DNA of 64,000 bases, taken from positions 2,109,941-2,173,940 of the forward strand of contig CP092877.1 in the NCBI GenBank assembly GCA_030710605.1. The letters run 5' to 3'. How positions within the stretch are numbered: the first letter of the stretch is position 1; every line of letters starts with the position of its first letter. Positions 11,860 through 22,506 of this stretch are shown here, piece after piece. Source of the stretch: Cordylochernes scorpioides (Eukaryota; Arthropoda; Arachnida; Pseudoscorpiones; Chernetidae). The translations under genes and the position numbers were made by a program. The notes under the pieces were generated by a model. It saw nothing but the letters and a program-made list of their open reading frames with translations. It ran no database searches and was not told the DNA's origin.

Positions 11860-12355
11860 CTCCAAATCGTTCATTGAAACGCATGTAGCCTTCGGAATAA
11901 ACGGCAACAACCAGCATCTTTAATACCTCACTGAAGCCTGCCTATTTTCCAAACAATTGGAAAACCTTAATCATTTGTCCTATACTGAAACAAGGAAAAT
12001 CACAGTATGACCCAGCAAGTTACAGACCCATTTCACGGCAACCTGTCACCTCTAAATTATTTGAGATAACCATTCTTAGAAGAATAAAAAAAAAAAGCAC
12101 TGAACGAAAAAAATCCCCTAAGGCCTGAACAATTAGGGTTCCAGATAAAGCATTCAATCCTTCATCAACTTGAGGTCGTCAAGGAGAAGATAAGAAAGGC
12201 CATTGAATCAAAACAATTAACAGGAGACATTTTCATTGACCTCTCCAAGGCCTTCGACAAATTTTGGAACGAGGCCCTTTAGTACAAAATGTCAAAAAAA
12301 AAAAAAGAACCTGCCCGGAGACATCATCAAAATAACAAGGAGCTTTCTTTGTGAA
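11860..12355 (+). pseudogene. Jockey-like LINE ORF2 remnant with large internal deletion
   Basis: The first part reads NRNKLQIVH-NACSLRNKRQ, the N-terminal start of the apurinic-type endonuclease. Within about 20 bases it changes to the reverse transcriptase region: AYFPNNWKTLIICPILKQGK, then YDPASYRPIS, KLFE, and the palm motif DIFIDLSKAFDKFW (about 12228-12270). Most of the endonuclease and the N-terminal part of RT, over 1 kb, are therefore missing between about 11900 and 11915. Stops and poly-A runs break the frame. LPGDIIKITRSFL at 12308-12345 still fits RT, after which the reading changes to a Gypsy gag. Confidence 0.8.
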
Positions 12356-12359
12356 CAAA

Positions 12360-13080
12360 TCGGTTTCCTCTATCACTGGGTAGACTACATAATCTCGCGT
12401 TATGCAGTCATGAACATGACTGGCAGCGCAAAAACCTGGCTGAACTTACATAAGACTAGCTTTACCAGCTGGGAAAATTTCAAGAGCTGGCTTATTCAGG
12501 ATTTTGCCCCGGATGTCAACAAAGAAGAATTGAAAATGAGGCTCAACAAGATGCAGCAATGGAATAGGCCTGCAATCAGGTTTGCAGAGGATATCCTTGT
12601 TTTGTGCAATAAAGTTGATCCTCTAATGGAAGGAGAGAAAATAATAAATTGGGTTATTGAGGGATTTAAAAAAAAAAAAGAGTAATATTTTGCTCTTTAT
12701 TTAAATTCTCTAAAACTACCAATGAACTCCTTGACGTATGCAAGAAGATGGACTCATTTGGAAATGTTTATCGCAAACGTGTTCAAAAATCCAAACTTAT
12801 AGAAAAATAGGCCAAGCTATGCTCGACCCAATCAGCAAGTGCAACAAAGGACTTCTCTGGCTATCACAATACGCCACCAGGACTTTTCCAAACCCCAGGA
12901 TCCCGTTTCTGTCCTTAAACGACCTTACATTCCCAATTCTGTTTGAATCAAAACTTATCTATAGGAAAACATACAATAAGAGTCCAGAAGCAAACAAGAA
13001 TAGGACAGAAGACGGAAAAGCAATATGTTTCAAGTGTAACAATTACGTAAACAAATACTACAACACGTAGCGCGTTATTG
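12360..13080 (+). pseudogene. Old Ty3/Gypsy element: gag remnant
   Basis: The frame up to 12685 contains NMTGSAKTWLNLHKTSF followed by WENFKSWLIQDFAPD and FAEDILVLCNKVDPLMEGEK, the pattern of the retrotransposon gag (capsid) domain. The equivalent block in the young element at 20520-21797 is FYLNGTAGRWFDNN...NSWRSFEDAFRGVFG. At about 13020 a decayed zinc knuckle reads ICFKCNNYVNKYYNT. Frames are broken in several places. No 5' LTR is found: the gag abuts the LINE remnant. Confidence 0.8.
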
Positions 13081-13309
13081 CAGAGTCAGGTTTGTAAGAA
13101 TTGTGGAAGCGGACCCCATAGTTAGACAAGACAAGGTCGAAGAAGAAATTCAAATGGTTAAGGGAACCGAAAGGTCGATACCTCTGCTCTACGCTGACGT
13201 AAGTAATAGCACGCACTAGAGTATTCCTGCACGGAATAGATATCCGTGTTGGAAGACTTAAACTGAGCATCGCGGCTGAGTCCGTCAATCAAAGCGAGTC
13301 GACTATAAA

Positions 13310-16300
13310 TGGTATAAAAAATTGGACCCAAAATACAAATTGAAAATTCAAGTGGATAAAATAGGTCCTTGTGAAGCTTTGATTGATACAGGCGCTGATC
13401 TTTCAGTGGTCAACCTTAGAACAGCACTTATTGCAGACCGTGACATAAATAGCCCCCACTAAAACGTGTTTTGGGCCCGATGGAAAATGGTAGGGAACAT
13501 TATTTTGGATTTAAAAATTGATGACACTGAAATATCACACGAATTTGTAGTAATGAACACTTTCCTTCGAATTATTATTCTTGGACGAGATTTCCTAAAA
13601 AAAATGAATGTAAAATTGATTGTAAACGAGAAACAATAAAATATGATCTGACGAATAATCGTGACGTAAACAATTATGATCTAAAGAAATTAAAAAGCGC
13701 TAAAGCTACTATTATACCTGAACTGTTGATTAAATTAATTAAGGACTCTCAGTAGAAGCAGAGGATGGCGAATATGTTATCGAAAAGAACAATAGAATGA
13801 TTCAAACAAACAGTCTTCGATTGGCAAGAAGTTTGCTCACTGTCACGGATAGGGAAACTCATATCTGGATAACGCGAACCCTTATACTCGACCTTTGAAA
13901 ATGATGAAAGACCAAACATTGGCTTATGGAAGCCCTCCTGCCGAGGTAAATTTTATAGAGAAGATAGAGAAAAATGAAAATGAATAAATCCAATTTCAGA
14001 TAATCAAAAATCCATCACCTAAGGAACAAGAAAGATTAAAACAAATTTTGTCGAAGTATGCTGAATTGTTCTCACCGAGGTTATTCAAGACTAATATGGT
14101 AAAAATCGGATTGATATAAGAGAGGCAAAACCGATAAAGCACAAGCTATACCGGGTGAGCGCTAAAGAACGAACTATTATAAAGGATCAAAGTGACGAAA
14201 TGCTTGAAGAGGGAATAATTAGGCCATATTCAAGCCCCTGGTCTTTCCCCGTTATATTAGTCAAAAAAAAAAAAAAAAACAACGAGATAGTAAATATAGA
14301 TTTTGTGTGAACTACAGAAAATTGAATGAGGTAACAGTGTATGATGTGCATCCAATCCCAAGAACTGATGATGTAATGGATACTCTCCAAGGATCAAAGT
14401 ACTTCTCAGCAATAGATCTTAGATCTAGACACTGGAAAGTCGAAATTGAAGATAAATACAAAGAGAAGACAGCTCTCAATACGACCCACGGATTATATGA
14501 ATTTATCGTAATGCCCTTTCGGCTATGCAATGCCCCTGCTACTTTCGAGAGGAACATGGACACTATGCTTGAAAATCTAAGATGACATATTTGCCTTTGT
14601 TATCTGGACGACGTGATTATATACAGCTCGGAATTTCCAACCCACCTTAAAAGACTTGAAGCTGTTTTCAAATGTTTAAGCGAATATAATTTGAGACTGA
14701 ACGACAAGAAATACAGATTTGCTTTCGAAGAACTTAAGATTCTTGGTTTTATAACCAACCAACAGGGTATAAAACCTGCTGAATATAATATCAAAGCCGT
14801 TAGGGATTTTCCTCAGTCCAAGAAGGTCAACGAAGTACAATCATTCTTAGGAATGCGCTCATATTAGAGAAAATTCATTGAAGATTTCTCGTTAATTGCC
14901 GACCCATTGCCCAGACTCATCAGAAAAAAAAAGTGCAATTTACCTGGACAGAAAAACAAGAGGAAGCATTTCTCTTTCTCAAAGCCTTAAAAATCTTTTA
15001 TAAATCCGCCAATTTTGGGTCACTTTGATCCAAATGCAGCCACCTATATTCACATAGACGCCTCTAACATCGGCTTAGGTGCAACACTAGTCCAAAATAT
15101 CGGTGGGGAAAAGAAGGTTATATCATATCTGAGTCGAAATCTAAGTAAACCGGAGCAAAATTATTCAATCACTGAAAAGGAATGTTTAACTGTAGTGTGG
15201 TCGATATCAAAATTACGACCCTACCTATATGGAAGACACTTCAAGATAATAACAGACCATCACGCATTAAGCTGGCTCAAAAATCTTAAAGATCCAACAG
15301 GTAGACTTACAAGATGGGCACTAAAGATTCAGGAATACGATTTTGACAATCGGGTAAAAAGCATTTAGATGCTGATGGCTTATCTAGAGGACCCTTACCT
15401 GAAACGGATTGGGTCGAAGATTTTGAACGACTATTTTTAAATCAGATAATAAACGAAGAGGATGAATTCATAGGAAATCTTAGGAAAAGTCTTAAAGTAA
15501 GCAAGCGATCAATTACACCGAATTTTAAAGGGGAAATGAGTGTCTAAATAAGAAAAACTCCAACCCTGAAGACAGAGCATGACTGTCGGTGGTCCCAAAG
15601 AAAATAAGAAAACAAATTATGACAGAATACCATAACCACCTGCTGAGTGACCATCTGGGTGTCGCCAGAGCCACACATCGAATAAAGAATAAATATTATT
15701 GGCCTTCAATCCTTAAAGATGTTTATGAATTTGTTAAGACCTGTCATCTTTGTCAAAGTATAAAAGGTTCAAGTCAGTTGCCGTCTGGGCTACTACAGCC
15801 TATTCCCCCAGCTACCTACCCTTCTGAAAGAATCGGAATTAACTTTGTTGGCCCCTTGCCATCAACGAAAAGAAGAAGGAAATGGATAATTGTGTTGACG
15901 GATTATTATACTAAGTATGATGAAACAAAGACAGTACCGGAAGCAACAGTGAAAGAAGTTTCTACATTTTTAATCGAACATATTTTTTACGTCACGGTGC
16001 TCCAAGGTTTCTTATTAGCGACAGAGGTTCACAATTCACAAGCAATTTGATGAAGGAGGTTATGAAAATGTGCAAAGTTAAACATTGCTTCACGACGAGC
16101 TACCACCCCCAGACTAATGGACTAACGGAACGGCTAAATAGAACTTTAATTAATATGATCAGTATGTATGTGAATACGGATCAGAAGAACTGGGACGAAA
16201 TCCTACCTTTTATCACCCACGCGTATAATACCACGATTCAAGAAACCACAGGCTACTCTCCATTTTTCCTGTTGTTTGGGAGGGAATCCATGTCCCCATA

Positions 16301-16690
16301 ATGTCTCTGTGGACAGTAACATGGACGAATATATAGAAAATTACTTAGATAAAATAGCAATGACAAGACAGGTGGTCGTTAACAACACAGAGAATGCCCA
16401 GGAAATAATGAAAAGAAACTATGACAAAAAAACACAATGAGAGAATCTATGAACCAGCACATTTAGTGGCAGTTTGGACACCAGTAAGGAAAATAGGGAT
16501 ATATGAAAAACCTTTGAGAAAATATTTTGGCCCATATCGAATATTAAAGAAGCTGTCCAACGTAAATTACTTAATTGAACCGAAAGATAATCCTGGCCAA
16601 GACCCGTTGAATGTCCATGTCTCAAACCCTATTTTGAAAGAATTGATGAGGTCATTCACGAGGACGTTACGACCACTATGATCTCAGCCA
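13310..16690 (+). pseudogene. Old Ty3/Gypsy element: pol remnant (PR-RT-RNase H-integrase)
   Basis: Domains are in Gypsy order. Protease: ALIDTGADLSVVN at about 13377-13415. RT: FCVNYRKLNEVTVYDVHPIP (14300-14360), VMPFRLCNAPATFER, CYLDDVIIYS (about 14597). RNase [16 protein letters not shown] (about 15045), [20 protein letters not shown]. Integrase: zinc-binding HHLLSDHLGVARATHRIKNK...CHLC (15615-15755), GINFVGPLP, and SYHPQTNGLTERLNRTL (16100-16145). GPY/F-type end FGPYRILKKLS at about 16528. Several stops (for example near 14583 and 14865) and frameshifts interrupt it. The remnant ends where the young Gypsy inserted at 16710. Confidence 0.9.
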
Positions 16691-16709
16691 AAAGGCTGAG
16701 AAGCAATAT

Positions 16710-16955
16710 TGTCGCGGAGATAAATAAAGCAAGGGGAAGTTTGGGGATAATTAGTTTATTATAAGGGAGAGATAGAGTGTACGACTTAGAGATAGAGTGT
16801 ACGACTTACCCCAAGCCAGAGTTAATCCTCATTAGCGATCTCAGCTCCCCCCGCCGGCCAGATTCCGCGAACCCCTCACCCCCCCTGGTGTCCAGGGATG
16901 ATTGACAGGCGTCCCATGGGGCCTCTCGAAGTTGGAACCGCTGAGCCGCTTGACA
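16710..16955 (-). repeat. 3' LTR of young Gypsy (246 bp)
   Basis: On the plus strand it starts TGTCGCGGAG and ends CCGCTTGACA. It contains a tandem repeat of GAGATAGAGTGTACGACTTA. It is identical, as far as I can read, to 21775-22020. Confidence 0.97.
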
Positions 16956-16969
16956 TTACTTCCTCCTTA
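16956..16969 (-). promoter_or_regulatory. Polypurine tract
   Basis: On the minus strand CTAAGGAGGAAGTAA stands directly before the 3' LTR, the position where plus-strand DNA synthesis is primed in LTR retroelements. Confidence 0.7.
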
Positions 16970-16989
16970 GAGAAACAGCGACCCGCTGA

Positions 16990-19900
16990 TTAGCTAGTCT
17001 CAGCCCTTGTTCTGGAAGGAAATCTATCACGGCTGGTGTTCCCCAGTAGAATAGAATGTTGTTCTTCAGGGTCCAGGTAGGGCTTCATCCGAATGACATG
17101 GACGATATCCTTGGCTTTCCGTGATCGGGGAGAGGGGTCCACGGGCTCTACTTCATAGGTAACTTCTGAAAGCTTCTTGGTCACCCTGTAGGGACCGAAG
17201 TATCTCTTCAGTAGCTTTTCTGATAGTCCTACTTTTCGGATGGGAGTAAAAACCCACACAAGATCATCCTTCTGGTAATAGACTGGAGTATGTTTCTGGT
17301 CGTAAAGTCTACGGTCTTTCGCCTGTGATTGTAAAAGGCGTGATCGGGAGAGTTGACGCGCTTCCTCAGCTCTGGTCACAAGTTCTCCAACATAGTCGTC
17401 AGAGATCTCATCTGGTAGGTAGGGTAGTACGGCATCGATGTAGGTCTCGGCCTCGCGGGCGTGGACAAGAAAGAACGGGGTGTAGCCGGTCGCCTCCTGT
17501 TTAGCAGTGTTGTAAGCAAAAGTTACATAGGGCAAAACTTGGTCCCAGTCCTTCTGCTCAACACCTGTGTACATGGACAACATGTCTCCCAGAGTTTTGT
17601 TGAACCTTTCAGTCAGGCCGTTGGTCTGGGGATGGTAGGCCGTTGTAAATCTGTGCACAATTCCGCACAGAGCATTGATCTCTTTTATTACTTGAGAAAT
17701 GAAATTTCTGCCGCGATCTGTTATCATTTCTCTAGGAGCTCCATGCTTCAAGATGACGTCTTCAACCAGGAACTTAGCTGTTTCGATTGCTCCTCCGTTT
17801 GGGATCGCTTTCGTTATGGCATACCTTGTCATATAATCGGTGCACACAATGATCCAACGGTTTCCATCTTTAGAAACTGGAAATCTTCCAAGGAGATCAA
17901 CCCCGATCTTATAGAATGGTTTTTCTACGGGCGGTATGGATACAAGTTGTCCAGCCGGACGTCGAGGCAATTTCTTCCTTCGTTGACACTCCCGACAATG
18001 GCTTACATATTGGCGAACAGTTCTGTAAAGGCCAGGCCAATAGAATCGCTTCTTGACTTTGTCATACGTTCGGGCGAAACCCAAATGCCCAGCTGTAGGA
18101 GCATCATGTAAATCTGCCATAACTTCCGATCTTAAGTGTTTAGGGATCATCATAAGCCAGGGTCTTCCAGTTGTGCTATAGTTTTTCTTGTATAAGATGC
18201 CGTCGATAATGCTGAATTCCTTTCTGGTGTAGCCCGAGTTTAAATTATCGATTATTTTAGCTAAATCCGGGTCTTTAGTCTGCTCTATATCGGCGTTGGT
18301 TAGTGACATCACAGCACTTGATTGATCGTTCTCAAGCGGGCTCCTTGACAGACAATCGGCATCCTTATGTTTGCGTCCGCTCTTGTAGATAACGGTCACG
18401 TCAAATTCTTGCAACTTCAGCGCCCATCTTGCCAAGCGGCCAGAAGGATCTTTCTGCCCTACCAACCAACATAGAGAATGATGATCAGTGACAACCGTGA
18501 ATGGTCGACCAAACAAATATGGGCGGAATTTGCTAATAGACCAGACTACAGCAAGGCATTCTTTTTCCGTTGTAGAATAGTTATTTTCAGCCTTTGTCAA
18601 GCTTCTAGATGCATAAGCTATAGGCCGCTCCTTCCCACCTTGTATTTGTAGAAGAACAGCTCCAATACCATGTCCGCTTGCATCCGTGTGTAGATGGGTA
18701 TCAGCGGATTCATCAAAGTGTCCCAAGACAGGCTCTGAAATTAGAGCTGTTTTAAGGACTTCAAACGCTTTCTCTTGAGCTGCATCCCAATAGAATTGCT
18801 TTTCAGTCTTCAGTAGGTCATGCAAAGATCTAGCTTTGTCGGCAAAGTTCTCAATAAATCTTCGGTAATAGGAACATAATCCAAGAAAGCTCCTCAGTTC
18901 AGAGATATTCCTTGGCCTCGGAAATTTAGAGACGGCTTCAACTTTATCTGGATCTGGATGAATTCCATTGGCGTCAACAAGGTGTCCCAAAATCTTTATC
19001 CTCCTTGATCCAAAAAGACACTTTTTGTGGTTCAAGCTTAGTCCAGCTTTCTGGATGCAGCTTAATACAAGTTGTAGACGACGTAGATGTTCCTCAAAGG
19101 TAGGTGCGTAAACTACGATGTCGTCCAGGTAGCAAAGGCACATGTTCCATTTAAGACTGCCCAGAACACTATCTATCATCCTTTCAAACGTTGCTGGAGC
19201 GTTGCAAAGACCGAAAGGCATTACTTGGAATTCATACAGCCCATCTGGAGTGATGAAAGCAGTTTTCTCCCTGTCTTTTTCGTCCACTTCAATCTGCCAA
19301 TACCCGGACCGAAGATCCATCGTGGAGAAGTAACTAGAGCCAGCTAAACTGTCCAAGGCATCGTCAATGCGTGGCAGCGGGTAAACATCTTTTTTTGTTG
19401 TCTTATTTAATCGACGGTAATCAACGCAGAATCTCCAGGTCCCATCTTTCTTTCGAACTAGAATAACTGGAGATGACCAAGGACTTTCAGAGGGCTTCAC
19501 GATGTGATTTTCAATCATCTTGTTCACTTCATCTTGAATTAGTCGTCGTTCACTTGGTGCTACTCTATAGGGCCGCTGTTTGATAGGAGACTGGTCGCCT
19601 GTGTTTATCTTGTGCTTCACAGTACTGGTGGGCTTAATAGGAGTACTCCCAAAGTCAAATATGCCAACAAACTCGTCAAGGCATGAAACAAGCTGTAACC
19701 TTTGAATTTCAGACAGCCCTGGATCTAGAGTAAGGTTTATCTTCTGTGACCATTCACGTGACTTTAGCTGCGTTTCTTGTAACTTATCGCTGGATTCAAT
19801 AAGACTGCAGATATTCCCATTATCATAACTTTCCATGGTGCACATATTCATTCCTGATGGAATCAGTTGCGGCCAAGACGCTCCATTCGCCACCCAAATG

Positions 19901-20433
19901 CTACCTCGGCCGTGTCGAAATGTAACCAATGAGTTTGGTATAAGAACTTCCTTTCTTAATAATAAGTCCTTAGAAGTTGAGACTAAAACATCTCTAACAC
20001 CACATATTTCTTCGTTTATCACGCTGATCTTCTTTATTGATTTAGGCGGGATGACAAAGTCGTCGGAAGCAAACAATCTCTGGTTTTCCTCCTCTCGAGA
20101 TTCCAGGACGGAGGTTTCCCCGAGATGGAGTTCATTTCTGCCACAATCAATGACGGCCTCGGTGGCCTTGAAGAAGTCCCATCCAAATATGATGTCATGG
20201 CTGCATTCCACCATAACAACGAATTCAAATGAGATATTCAGACCATTAACTTCTATGTTCAGGACACATTTTCCTAGGGTCTCTATTAAATTTTTGTTTG
20301 CGGCTTTAAGAATGGGACCTGGTTCTTTGAAGAGAGGTGTCTTTAGTTCGCGTCGAAATTTGTCTGAAATAACAGAAAAGTCGGCTCCTGAATCCACCAA
20401 TGCTTTAATTTTGCGTCCATTTATTTCGACCAT
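16990..20433 (-). CDS. pol: Gypsy Pol polyprotein (protease, RT, RNase H, integrase), intact
   Basis: The frame counts 1,147 codons from the first ATG, but it stays open upstream to beyond the gag stop, so the real protein is probably made by a -1 frame change from gag. Residues counted from that ATG: protease LVDSGADFSV with the catalytic Asp at 14; RT VDYRRLN near 338, palm Asp in DLRSG near 373 and YLDD at 436-439; RNase H HTDASG with Asp 584, Glu in TEKEC near 625 and TDHHS Asp near 650; integrase zinc finger H776, H783, C813, C816; integrase core Asp in VDLLG near 846, TDRG Asp 906 and Glu 942 in TERFNK, giving the D-35-E spacing. A GPY/F module (FGPYRVTKKLS) follows near the C terminus. 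All catalytic residues I can place are present. The stop lies about 20 bases before the polypurine tract. Confidence 0.97.
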   Translation of the reverse strand: MVEINGRKIKALVDSGADFSVISDKFRRELKTPLFKEPGPILKAANKNLIETLGKCVLNIEVNGLNISFEFVVMVECSHDIIFGWDFFKATEAVIDCGRNELHLGETSVLESREEENQRLFASDDFVIPPKSIKKISVINEEICGVRDVLVSTSKDLLLRKEVLIPNSLVTFRHGRGSIWVANGASWPQLIPSGMNMCTMESYDNGNICSLIESSDKLQETQLKSREWSQKINLTLDPGLSEIQRLQLVSCLDEFVGIFDFGSTPIKPTSTVKHKINTGDQSPIKQRPYRVAPSERRLIQDEVNKMIENHIVKPSESPWSSPVILVRKKDGTWRFCVDYRRLNKTTKKDVYPLPRIDDALDSLAGSSYFSTMDLRSGYWQIEVDEKDREKTAFITPDGLYEFQVMPFGLCNAPATFERMIDSVLGSLKWNMCLCYLDDIVVYAPTFEEHLRRLQLVLSCIQKAGLSLNHKKCLFGSRRIKILGHLVDANGIHPDPDKVEAVSKFPRPRNISELRSFLGLCSYYRRFIENFADKARSLHDLLKTEKQFYWDAAQEKAFEVLKTALISEPVLGHFDESADTHLHTDASGHGIGAVLLQIQGGKERPIAYASRSLTKAENNYSTTEKECLAVVWSISKFRPYLFGRPFTVVTDHHSLCWLVGQKDPSGRLARWALKLQEFDVTVIYKSGRKHKDADCLSRSPLENDQSSAVMSLTNADIEQTKDPDLAKIIDNLNSGYTRKEFSIIDGILYKKNYSTTGRPWLMMIPKHLRSEVMADLHDAPTAGHLGFARTYDKVKKRFYWPGLYRTVRQYVSHCRECQRRKKLPRRPAGQLVSIPPVEKPFYKIGVDLLGRFPVSKDGNRWIIVCTDYMTRYAITKAIPNGGAIETAKFLVEDVILKHGAPREMITDRGRNFISQVIKEINALCGIVHRFTTAYHPQTNGLTERFNKTLGDMLSMYTGVEQKDWDQVLPYVTFAYNTAKQEATGYTPFFLVHAREAETYIDAVLPYLPDEISDDYVGELVTRAEEARQLSRSRLLQSQAKDRRLYDQKHTPVYYQKDDLVWVFTPIRKVGLSEKLLKRYFGPYRVTKKLSEVTYEVEPVDPSPRSRKAKDIVHVIRMKPYLDPEEQHSILLGNTSRDRFPSRTRAETS

Positions 20434-20519
20434 AACAAAATTTTCTTTTAATTTAGCGGCGATGTACCCTGGAGGATTTTCCTCAATGGCGACCTCACCC
20501 CCGTTAGAAGCCGCTCCAC

Positions 20520-21674
20520 TTAGTTTTTCACATTCTGAGGCATGGGAGAACGGCTGAAACGACGGGCTGGCGACTGGGATTGTCTTCGGGCTGGCGACCT
20601 TGCGCGGCTTGGATGTGGGGAAGAGCTCCGGTAGAAGTACGTCGAGGTTTGGGGCGCTACATAGTCGTCGTCGGCGTCATATCTCGGGGGTCGACTCGAA
20701 AATCCAACATTTCTTCCTTCTCCGCCATTCCTTGTCCTGGCTTCAGCAAAGACCTGCCGTCGTTCCCTACAATAACGGACGACATGTCCGGGTCGTCCGC
20801 AGTGGAAGCAGATAGGTTTGTCGTCGTAGGTTCTCCAATGTTCCGTCTTTCTGGGTTGGGTTGGTCGGTCGATATTATAATAGGGCGTTCGTGGTTGTTG
20901 TTGTACCACGTTGACTTGTGGTCTGGTAGGTTGTAGAGCACGGCTGACCTCTTCCCTCACAGTCTGTTCCAGGGCGTTCACCTCTCGGAGCGGATTGATC
21001 ACTTCAGGTGCTGAGAAAACCTTTTGTATCTCTTCTCTAACGATGCGGCGAATTAAGCCGGCCAAGTCGTCTGAGTCGTCAACACACGAAATGGGCATTA
21101 CGTTTGACAACCTGGCGAATTTCGTACGGCCGATCCGGCGCTGCTTGACGGTTGTCAGATGACGGCAGAACTTCAGGATCTCATCTACCGTCTGTATGTC
21201 TTTCGCCACCAATACCTGGTATGTGTCCTCCGAAATTCCCTTTATAATGTGAGCAACTATCTCACCTTCTTCCATGCGAGGGTTCACCTGGTGGCAGAGA
21301 CTAAGAATCTCCTGGATGTATGACTCGCTGGATTCCTCGGCCTTCTGTGCTCTTGACTTCAGAACTTCCTCGGCGCGTCGAGCAGAATCCTCTTGCAGTC
21401 CGAACACACCGCGGAATGCGTCTTCAAAGCTTCTCCACGAGTTGAGTGATTCTTCGTTATTATCAAACCACCTTCCAGCAGTTCCGTTCAAGTAAAATAC
21501 GACGTTGGCAAGCTTCATGGTCTCGTCCCATCTGTTGTACTTTGACACTCTCTCGTACTCTTTCAACCACTGTCCAGGGTTTATATTTCCATCTCCAGAA
21601 AAGGTAGAAGGATCTCGTTGGCGCTGACAAGGGAGGTAGGATCCGCTAACAGTAGGTCTGTGGTCGTCTTCCAT
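20520..21674 (-). CDS. gag: Gypsy Gag protein (capsid and nucleocapsid)
   Basis: The open frame reaches back to 21797, inside the LTR and across the primer site; I choose the ATG at 21674 (MEDDHRPTV), the first after the primer site, as the likely start. The capsid-type gag domain covers FYLNGTAGRWFDNN to DEILKFCRHL. Near the C terminus is one CCHC zinc knuckle, CFHCGRPGHVVRYC, spaced C-2-C-4-H-4-C, followed by an arginine/serine-rich tail of about 35 residues. Gag packages element RNA into particles. The stop overlaps pol: pol is open in the -1 frame across it, and GAAAAAC stands directly before the TAA. Confidence 0.95.
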   Translation of the reverse strand: MEDDHRPTVSGSYLPCQRQRDPSTFSGDGNINPGQWLKEYERVSKYNRWDETMKLANVVFYLNGTAGRWFDNNEESLNSWRSFEDAFRGVFGLQEDSARRAEEVLKSRAQKAEESSESYIQEILSLCHQVNPRMEEGEIVAHIIKGISEDTYQVLVAKDIQTVDEILKFCRHLTTVKQRRIGRTKFARLSNVMPISCVDDSDDLAGLIRRIVREEIQKVFSAPEVINPLREVNALEQTVREEVSRALQPTRPQVNVVQQQPRTPYYNIDRPTQPRKTEHWRTYDDKPICFHCGRPGHVVRYCRERRQVFAEARTRNGGEGRNVGFSSRPPRYDADDDYVAPQTSTYFYRSSSPHPSRARSPARRQSQSPARRFSRSPMPQNVKN

Positions 21675-21753
21675 TTCTATTCGTTGTGGCAAAGGTTGAA
21701 GAATTGGTTCACGTCCCTGTAGACGTCGACTTCTTCGAAGTTCCGTCACGCTA

Positions 21754-21769
21754 CCCAGCGTCTCCGCCA
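21754..21769 (-). promoter_or_regulatory. Candidate tRNA primer-binding site
   Basis: On the minus strand TGGCGGAGACGCTGGG begins five bases after the 5' LTR. It starts with TGG, which pairs with the CCA end of a tRNA, and lies where minus-strand synthesis is primed. I cannot name the tRNA from memory. Confidence 0.6.
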
Positions 21770-21774
21770 AAATA

Positions 21775-22020
21775 TGTCGCGGAGATAAATAAAGCAAGGG
21801 GAAGTTTGGGGATAATTAGTTTATTATAAGGGAGAGATAGAGTGTACGACTTAGAGATAGAGTGTACGACTTACCCCAAGCCAGAGTTAATCCTCATTAG
21901 CGATCTCAGCTCCCCCCGCCGGCCAGATTCCGCGAACCCCTCACCCCCCCTGGTGTCCAGGGATGATTGACAGGCGTCCCATGGGGCCTCTCGAAGTTGG
22001 AACCGCTGAGCCGCTTGACA
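21775..22020 (-). repeat. 5' LTR of young Gypsy (246 bp)
   Basis: It is the same sequence as 16710-16955. It should carry the promoter of the element; I see no strong TATA box on the minus strand. Confidence 0.97.
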
Positions 22021-22024
22021 ATAT

Positions 22025-22227
22025 TTTATATAGAGAGAGAGACCAGGCTTCGTTTGTCTTCTGCTCGAGTGAATGTTTCGCTGTTAGAATTTTGTTCCTG
22101 TCTACTAAAAATGATGGTTGAGCTTCGCCCGTGGTCTGCTTTAGTGGAGATTCGCCCAAAGAATTTTGTTTATGTTAATCAAACATGATACAGAAATATT
22201 TCCATAATCATTTTATGACTAAAAGAT
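22025..22227 (+). repeat. Interspersed repeat, inverted partner of 22678-22925
   Basis: Starting directly after the Gypsy target duplication, this roughly 200-bp sequence matches the reverse complement of the interior of the Helitron that follows (shared: CTGCTCGA, TGTTAGAATTTTGTTCCTG, AATCAAACATGATACAG). It may be a piece of an older Helitron of the same family. Confidence 0.7.
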
Positions 22228-22506
22228 AATTATTTTTCCCAATTCTTGGTTAATTTTTGTTGTTGTTGTTGTTGTTGTTAAAAATGCGACAAAAAAACTC
22301 TTCCAGATTTAACTCTATGTCCTGTTAAAATTTCAGCCAGATTAGTTACGTATTGAGGACGTGCATAGCCGCGTATATATGATAGATTAGCGCGCCACCT
22401 GTTATGGGAATTCTAAACTATTATAGACGTGTATGGTTCTTTTATAAATAGAAAATTGTTTAATTTTTAATCATACGCGTATATAATAGTTTCGAAAATA
22501 TATATA

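Larger units (their letters stand above)
16710..22020 (-). mobile_element. Young full-length Ty3/Gypsy LTR retrotransposon
   Basis: A 5,311-bp element on the minus strand with two LTRs of 246 bp that read identically, gag, pol, a primer-binding-site candidate and a polypurine tract. The 4-bp target duplication ATAT lies at 16706-16709 and 22021-22024. It inserted just past the pol end of the older, oppositely oriented Gypsy. Identical LTRs and open gag and pol frames show a recent insertion that may still be active. There is no env-like frame. Confidence 0.97.

Noticed and set aside
17461-21495. Plus-strand open frames such as 17461-18111 and 19835-20557
   Set aside because: They are antisense shadows of the intact gag and pol on the minus strand.
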